A model generated the notes under the pieces. The model made no database searches. It was not told the DNA's origin and was given only the letters and a program-made list of their open reading frames with translations. From an uncultured Actinomyces sp. (lineage in GTDB: Bacteria; Actinomycetota; Actinomycetes; Actinomycetales; Actinomycetaceae): a stretch of 9,556 nt of DNA. Location of the stretch: the NCBI GenBank assembly GCA_900556405.1, contig USPB01000068.1:1-9556 (forward strand), read 5' to 3'. Of the stretch, positions 5,969-9,556 are shown one piece after another. The position numbers and the translations under genes were made by a program. Position 1 is the stretch's first letter. The number at the start of each line of letters is the position of its first letter.

Positions 5969-7057
5969 CTACCAGGCGATGCCGACCGTGACCGGCTCGG
6001 GCACCAGGCTCACCCCGAACGCATCGAAGACGCGCTCGCGCACGGCGCGGGCCAGGGCCTCGATGTCGGCGCCCGTCGCGCCGCCGCGGTTCGTCAGGGC
6101 CAGCACGTGCTTGGTGGACAGGGACGCGCGCGGTGGATCCCCGGCCTCGGGCAGGTGGAAGCCCTTGGAGCAGCCCGCGTGGTCGATGAGCCAGGCGGCG
6201 CTCGTCTTGACGAGGCCCTCCCCCGCGCTAAAGCGAGGCGCGCCCTCGGGCAGGGCGGAGGCAGCGGCCTCGGGCAGGATCGGGTTCGTGAAGAAGGAAC
6301 CGGCGCTCCACGTGTCATGATCCTCGGGGTCGAGGACCATGCCCTTGCCCCGACGCAGGTCCAGGACGGTCGAGCGGACCAGGGAAGCATCAGCACACGA
6401 ACCGGCCTCGACGCCGAGGCGGCGCGCCAGCTCGGCGTACATGACGGGGGCGCTCAGGGCCGAGCGCTCGAGGCGGAAGTCCACGGACAGGACCACCCAG
6501 CGGCCGGTCGGACCCCAGGGACGGTCGCCCAGGCCGGGCTCGCCGACGCTGCGCTTGATCGCCGAGGAACGGTAGGCGAAGCCGAGGTCGGAGGGCAGCA
6601 GGCGCACGACGATGCCCGTCAGGCGGTCGTAGGCCTCGACGCTCTCGATGGTCTCGGAGACCTCGTGGCCGTAGGCGCCCACGTTCTGCACCGGGGACGC
6701 GCCGACGGTGCCGGGGATGCCGGAGAGCGCCTCGACGCCGGACAGACCCTCTGCCAGCGTCCAGGAGACGAACTCGTCCCAGACCGTGCCCGCGCCGGCG
6801 CGCACGACGACGGATCCGGCGGGGTCCTCGTGGATGATGGAGGCGACCTCATCGAAGGGCTGCACGTCGACGACCGTGCCCTCGAAGGGGGCGTCGGAGG
6901 CCAGCAGGTTCGACCCGCCGCCGACAACGAGGAGCGGTCCTCCGGCGGCGTCGGCCGCGGCGACGGCATCCACCAGCGCGTCGGTCGTAGAAACGCGCAC
7001 GTGCTCGGCGATGGGCCCGCCCACGCGCAGGGTCGTCAGATCAGCAAGGGTCGTCAT
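5969..7057 (-). CDS. murB: UDP-N-acetylenolpyruvoylglucosamine reductase MurB
   Basis: MurB reduces UDP-GlcNAc-enolpyruvate to UDP-MurNAc with NADPH and FAD, the second committed cytoplasmic step of peptidoglycan synthesis. The 362-residue protein has the FAD-binding VVGGGSNLLASD (44-55) and the GIPGTVGASPVQNVGAYG block (113-130). Arg163 lies in the YRSS motif, Ser254 in SAGSFF is the proton donor, and Glu354 in LVPEP is the C-terminal active-site acid. The longer insert with the YRSS motif matches type I (E. coli-like) enzymes. The ATG at 7057 has no well-placed ribosome site. Instead TAGGCT ends 7 bases before it, which suggests a leaderless transcript. It converges on the deaminase gene across the repeat array and lies 56 bases downstream of the oxidoreductase gene. 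Confidence 0.96.
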   Translation of the reverse strand: MTTLADLTTLRVGGPIAEHVRVSTTDALVDAVAAADAAGGPLLVVGGGSNLLASDAPFEGTVVDVQPFDEVASIIHEDPAGSVVVRAGAGTVWDEFVSWTLAEGLSGVEALSGIPGTVGASPVQNVGAYGHEVSETIESVEAYDRLTGIVVRLLPSDLGFAYRSSAIKRSVGEPGLGDRPWGPTGRWVVLSVDFRLERSALSAPVMYAELARRLGVEAGSCADASLVRSTVLDLRRGKGMVLDPEDHDTWSAGSFFTNPILPEAAASALPEGAPRFSAGEGLVKTSAAWLIDHAGCSKGFHLPEAGDPPRASLSTKHVLALTNRGGATGADIEALARAVRERVFDAFGVSLVPEPVTVGIAW

Positions 7058-7064
7058 GCCCCTA

Positions 7065-7070
7065 AGCCTA
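7065..7070 (-). promoter_or_regulatory. Candidate -10 box of a leaderless murB promoter
   Basis: TAGGCT on the minus strand fits the TANNNT pattern and is separated from the murB ATG by 7 bases, so transcription could begin at the start codon itself. No good -35 box is seen 16-18 bases further upstream, so confidence is low; read-through from the oxidoreductase gene is an alternative. Confidence 0.3.
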
Positions 7071-7113
7071 GTCGCACGGTGCGCGTTCGGCCTAACCCCG
7101 GGGCGCGACGGAG

Positions 7114-8103
7114 TCAGTCCATCGTGATGACGATCTTGCCGCGCACGTGGCCGCTCATCAGCTCGCTGTAGGCGGCGCGCACCTGCTCCAGCTCGAACGG
7201 ATAGGTACCCGCAATGGTCAGGCTCACCGTCCCGCGGTCGATGAGGTCCGCGACCGTTGCGATGTCGGCGATCTTCCCGTCCCGCCCACCGGTAAAGCGC
7301 GCGCGACGCAGGGCTATCGCGGGAGTTGGAACGAGAGTGCCCACGCGCTCTCCCGGGACGCCGAGGCGGTGGGCCAGCGACGCGTAGCCACCGAAGCAGT
7401 CGATGAAGGCAGTGACGGGTGAGGGCACCGCGCCCTTGATGCGTTGCTCGATGCCTTCGCCGTAGGAGACGGGAATCGCGCCGAGAGAACGCAGGTAGTC
7501 GGCGTTCGAGGGACCGGCGACACCGATGACGGTCGCACCGCGGGCGAGAGCCAGCTGCGTGACGAGGCCTCCCACTCCTCCGGCGGCCGCAGCGACCACG
7601 ATGACGTCACCCGCGTCGGCCTTCACGCTGCGCATGGCGCCCATCGCGGTCTGCGCGGCAACGCCCAGCCCTCCGGCGACGTCGAAGCTCAAGGAGGCGG
7701 GCTTGGACACGACGTTGTCGGCGGAAATAACGAGTTGGGTCGCGAGCGAACCGTATTCGCGCACCTGCCAGGGGGCGGCGCGCAGGAGGCCGATGACCTC
7801 GTCGCCCACCGCCACGTTGGTCACGCCCGGGCCCACGGCCGCCACGACGCCCGCGAAATCCTGCCCGACGCCGTGCAGCGGCCGGTCCGCCCCGCGGGCG
7901 AACCAACGGCCGGGGTGAACGATCGTGCGGAGGACCTCGAGAGGCCTCGTCAATCCGCCGAAGAGCTTGTAATCAACGGGGTTGATGCCGGCGGCCCGCA
8001 CGGTGACGAGCACCTGTCCCTCTCCGGGCGCGGGGAGTGACACCGAGCCTTCCTCGAGGACCTCGACGCCTCCAAAACGGCGGTATCCGATGATTCGCGC
8101 CAT
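7114..8103 (-). CDS. Zinc-independent medium-chain dehydrogenase (quinone oxidoreductase-like)
   Basis: A 329-residue NADPH-dependent oxidoreductase of the zinc-less medium-chain dehydrogenase group, which includes quinone oxidoreductases and enone reductases. The N-terminal GroES-like part carries AAGINPVDYK (37-46) and GQDFAGVVAAVG (80-91), followed by GDEVIGL (100-106). The nucleotide-binding domain has AxxGxxG (Ala173, Gly176, Gly179) in AAGGVGGLVTQLA. Cysteine/histidine zinc ligands of the alcohol dehydrogenase branch are absent at the catalytic position, where NPVD is seen. The physiological electron acceptor cannot be inferred. ATG at 8103 has the ribosome site AAGAAGGGG a few bases upstream. 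It sits between the MFS gene and murB on the same strand, but there is no functional link I can defend. Confidence 0.88.
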   Translation of the reverse strand: MARIIGYRRFGGVEVLEEGSVSLPAPGEGQVLVTVRAAGINPVDYKLFGGLTRPLEVLRTIVHPGRWFARGADRPLHGVGQDFAGVVAAVGPGVTNVAVGDEVIGLLRAAPWQVREYGSLATQLVISADNVVSKPASLSFDVAGGLGVAAQTAMGAMRSVKADAGDVIVVAAAAGGVGGLVTQLALARGATVIGVAGPSNADYLRSLGAIPVSYGEGIEQRIKGAVPSPVTAFIDCFGGYASLAHRLGVPGERVGTLVPTPAIALRRARFTGGRDGKIADIATVADLIDRGTVSLTIAGTYPFELEQVRAAYSELMSGHVRGKIVITMD

Positions 8104-8163
8104 GATACCCCTTCTTCCATCGCAGCGAGACAGAGCGCCACGTCACAAGCGTGCTCGTACACC

Positions 8164-8192
8164 AGGATACGCCTGCGCTGTCGCGGACGGAA
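8164..8192 (-). promoter_or_regulatory. Weak candidate promoter for the oxidoreductase gene
   Basis: TATCCT (8169-8164) is a reasonable -10 box, preceded after 17 bases by TTCCGT, a poor -35. It lies in the 119-base gap after the MFS stop and would give a leader of about 50-55 bases containing the ribosome site. Confidence 0.25.
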
Positions 8193-8222
8193 GGTTCAAG
8201 GACAAGCCCGAGAAGCCGCCTT

Positions 8223-9464
8223 CTAGTCGCCGAAGGCGAGGTCCGTGCGCTTCGTCCCGCGGCGGTCGGGCACCTGCCCGGCGAGCACGATCGCGAGGAG
8301 GACCGGCAGGGCCACGAAGGCCAGCGCACGGTGGTAGCCGATGTGGTCGGCGATAAGGCCGAGGAGCGGCGGGCCGATGAGGGCCGCGCCGTAGTTCACG
8401 GTCGAGAGCACCGAGACGCGCGCGGGCGTCATCACGGGGTCGACGGACAGCGCCGAAATGCCCAGCGGGAAGCCGAGGGCCGACCCGATGCCCCACAGCG
8501 CGATGCCCGCGACCGCGAACAGGTGGTGCGGCGCGAAGGCCACGAGCAGCAGGCCGACGACCGCGCCGGAGAAGGTGATCCGCAGCAGCATGGGTGATCC
8601 CAGGCAGGCCTCGAGACGCGGGGACGCGAAACGCACGACCGTCATCATGAGCAGGAAGAACGCGAAAGCAGCGGAGGCCGCTGCCGTCGAGTATCCGTAG
8701 CCGTCGACCATGGACAGGTTGAGCCAGTCGTTCGCCGCGCCCTCCATGAGGCCCGCGCTCATGACCATGAGGGCGATGAGCACGGTCTGCTTCTCGCGCC
8801 AGGCGACGCGGGTGAGACCCTTCGCTTTCTTCGACGAGGCCTCTCCCCCATCGCTCTTGTCGTGCGCGGGTGCGAGGGCCGCGACCTCCTCCTTCGTCAG
8901 GTAGAAGCCGACGGCGGTGCCGCAGGCGAGAAGCTCGAGGGCCGCCAGGCCGAACAGGTGGGCTCCGAGGGGCAGCCCCATCTGGGCGGCGAGCGCGCCG
9001 AGGAGCGCGCCACCGAGCATGCCGACCGCGTACATCGCCTGGATGACGGGCACGACGGTGCGGCGAACGGCCGCCTGCACGAGGCCGGCCTCGATGTTCA
9101 TAGTCGCGCCCCACAGGCCGTTGCCCGCGGCGATCAGGACGAGGCCGGCGGTGGCCAGCGGGATCGAGGCGTTGAGCGCGCCAAGCCCTGCGCAGACGAT
9201 GCCGAGAGCCCAGATGAGCACGCCGATACGGCCCGAGGCCCGCGCGCCGATCTTGGTGACGATCGGGCCAGAGGTCGGCAGGGTGAGCAGAGAGCCGAGG
9301 GAGGCGATGAGCAGCATCGTGCCGATCGTCGCCGGGGTCAGCCCGAGGTCGTCGCGCACGTCGGGCAGGCGCGAGAGCCACGCGGAGGTGCCAAAACCGA
9401 GGCACACGTAGACGACGCAGGTGGCACGAAGCGCGGCGTGAGCACGAGAGGACGGGACAGACAT
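8223..9464 (-). CDS. MFS transporter, YbjJ-like
   Basis: A 413-residue major facilitator protein with about 12 hydrophobic segments in two halves, separated by a charged cytoplasmic loop at about 190-225 (KEEVAALAPAHDKSDG and a Lys-rich stretch). Features that recall the YbjJ-like subgroup are WLSRLPDVRDDLGL (29-42), SGPIVTKIGAR (65-75, the motif A position), the NGLWGATMNIEAG segment in the fourth membrane region, and EGAANDW (241-247) in the seventh. Glu241, Asp246 and Glu125 are buried-region charges that could matter for coupling. Substrate is unknown; an efflux or sugar role cannot be chosen from sequence. I prefer ATG 9464 over the in-frame ATG at 9488. A TATATT box lies 7 bases upstream of 9464, and the extra residues would cover it. 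No ribosome site is evident at either. Confidence 0.87.
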   Translation of the reverse strand: MSVPSSRAHAALRATCVVYVCLGFGTSAWLSRLPDVRDDLGLTPATIGTMLLIASLGSLLTLPTSGPIVTKIGARASGRIGVLIWALGIVCAGLGALNASIPLATAGLVLIAAGNGLWGATMNIEAGLVQAAVRRTVVPVIQAMYAVGMLGGALLGALAAQMGLPLGAHLFGLAALELLACGTAVGFYLTKEEVAALAPAHDKSDGGEASSKKAKGLTRVAWREKQTVLIALMVMSAGLMEGAANDWLNLSMVDGYGYSTAAASAAFAFFLLMMTVVRFASPRLEACLGSPMLLRITFSGAVVGLLLVAFAPHHLFAVAGIALWGIGSALGFPLGISALSVDPVMTPARVSVLSTVNYGAALIGPPLLGLIADHIGYHRALAFVALPVLLAIVLAGQVPDRRGTKRTDLAFGD

Positions 9465-9471
9465 GCTGGGT

Positions 9472-9500
9472 AATATACGCGTATTCACGCCAGAAAAACA
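9472..9500 (-). promoter_or_regulatory. Promoter of the MFS gene, probably giving a leaderless mRNA
   Basis: TATATT (9477-9472) is an excellent -10 box. TGTTTT (9500-9495), 17 bases upstream, is a moderate -35. The -10 ends exactly 7 bases before the ATG at 9464, so transcription would begin at or next to the start codon. The -35 box overlaps the U-tract of the terminator of the upstream gene. Confidence 0.55.
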
Positions 9501-9537
9501 CAGTGCGCGGGCGGGTGTTGGTCACCCGCCCGCGCAC
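9494..9537 (-). terminator. Strong intrinsic terminator of an upstream minus-strand gene
   Basis: GTGCGCGGGCGGGTG (9503-9517) pairs perfectly with CACCCGCCCGCGCAC (9523-9537): 15 base pairs, 5-base loop. On the minus strand the stem is followed by TGTGTTTTTCTG, a good U-run. It must end a transcript entering from the right of the window, whose gene lies beyond 9556. Confidence 0.85.
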
Positions 9538-9556
9538 AGTCACAACAACGAAAGGC

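Noticed and set aside
7195..7208. A single CGGATAGGTACC inside the oxidoreductase gene resembling a B unit
   Set aside because: Only the GGATAGGT core matches. It is isolated, not phased and lies in well-conserved coding sequence, so chance is enough.
8143..9543. A 466-codon minus-strand frame overlapping the MFS gene
   Set aside because: Its composition is Arg/Pro-rich, and it runs through the terminator at 9503-9537. The MFS frame has clear membrane segments and family motifs.

Overview
The window looks like chromosomal DNA of a high-GC actinobacterium. The evidence is strongly GC-biased codon use, the tRNA-Trp/secE/nusG/rplK cluster, a long acidic extension on NusG and several GTG starts. 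A member of the Actinomycetaceae (Actinomyces/Schaalia type) fits best, but the genus is inferred from memory of such proteins and was not tested.

Layout. Positions 1-1592, minus strand: tRNA-Trp, secE, nusG, then the 5' part of rplK, which runs off the left edge. This is the usual translocase / transcription elongation / ribosomal stalk cluster. A hairpin lies between secE and nusG, and a separate promoter probably serves rplK. Positions 1774-4871, plus strand: a tight three-gene unit of a class I aminotransferase (aspC-like), a monoacylglycerol-lipase-like alpha/beta hydrolase (1-base overlap) and an adenosine-deaminase-family protein (3-base gap). Positions 4872-5968 hold no gene but contain a dense array of two unrelated repeat families. 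Positions 5969-9464, minus strand: murB (cell wall precursor synthesis), a zinc-less medium-chain quinone-oxidoreductase-like protein and a YbjJ-type MFS transporter. A strong terminator at 9494-9537 ends an unseen minus-strand gene lying to the right.

The most striking part is the roughly 1.1 kb gap between the convergent add-like gene and murB. Family A is present in three copies of exactly 106 bp, each bounded by about 15-bp inverted ends (TCGCACGTAATTCCC / GGGAATTACGTGCGA), plus a short scrambled remnant. Family B occurs twice. It is a set of GGATAGGTTAT motifs phased at exactly 19 bp, pointing one way on the left and the opposite way on the right, all sharing one dyad centre. The order is A-B-A-B-A-remnant. 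Its function is unknown; a MITE-like mobile element (A) and a multimeric protein-binding site or cruciform (B) are the leading readings.

Several genes (the MFS gene, perhaps murB and the aminotransferase gene) seem to have their start codon where transcription would begin, suggesting leaderless mRNAs.
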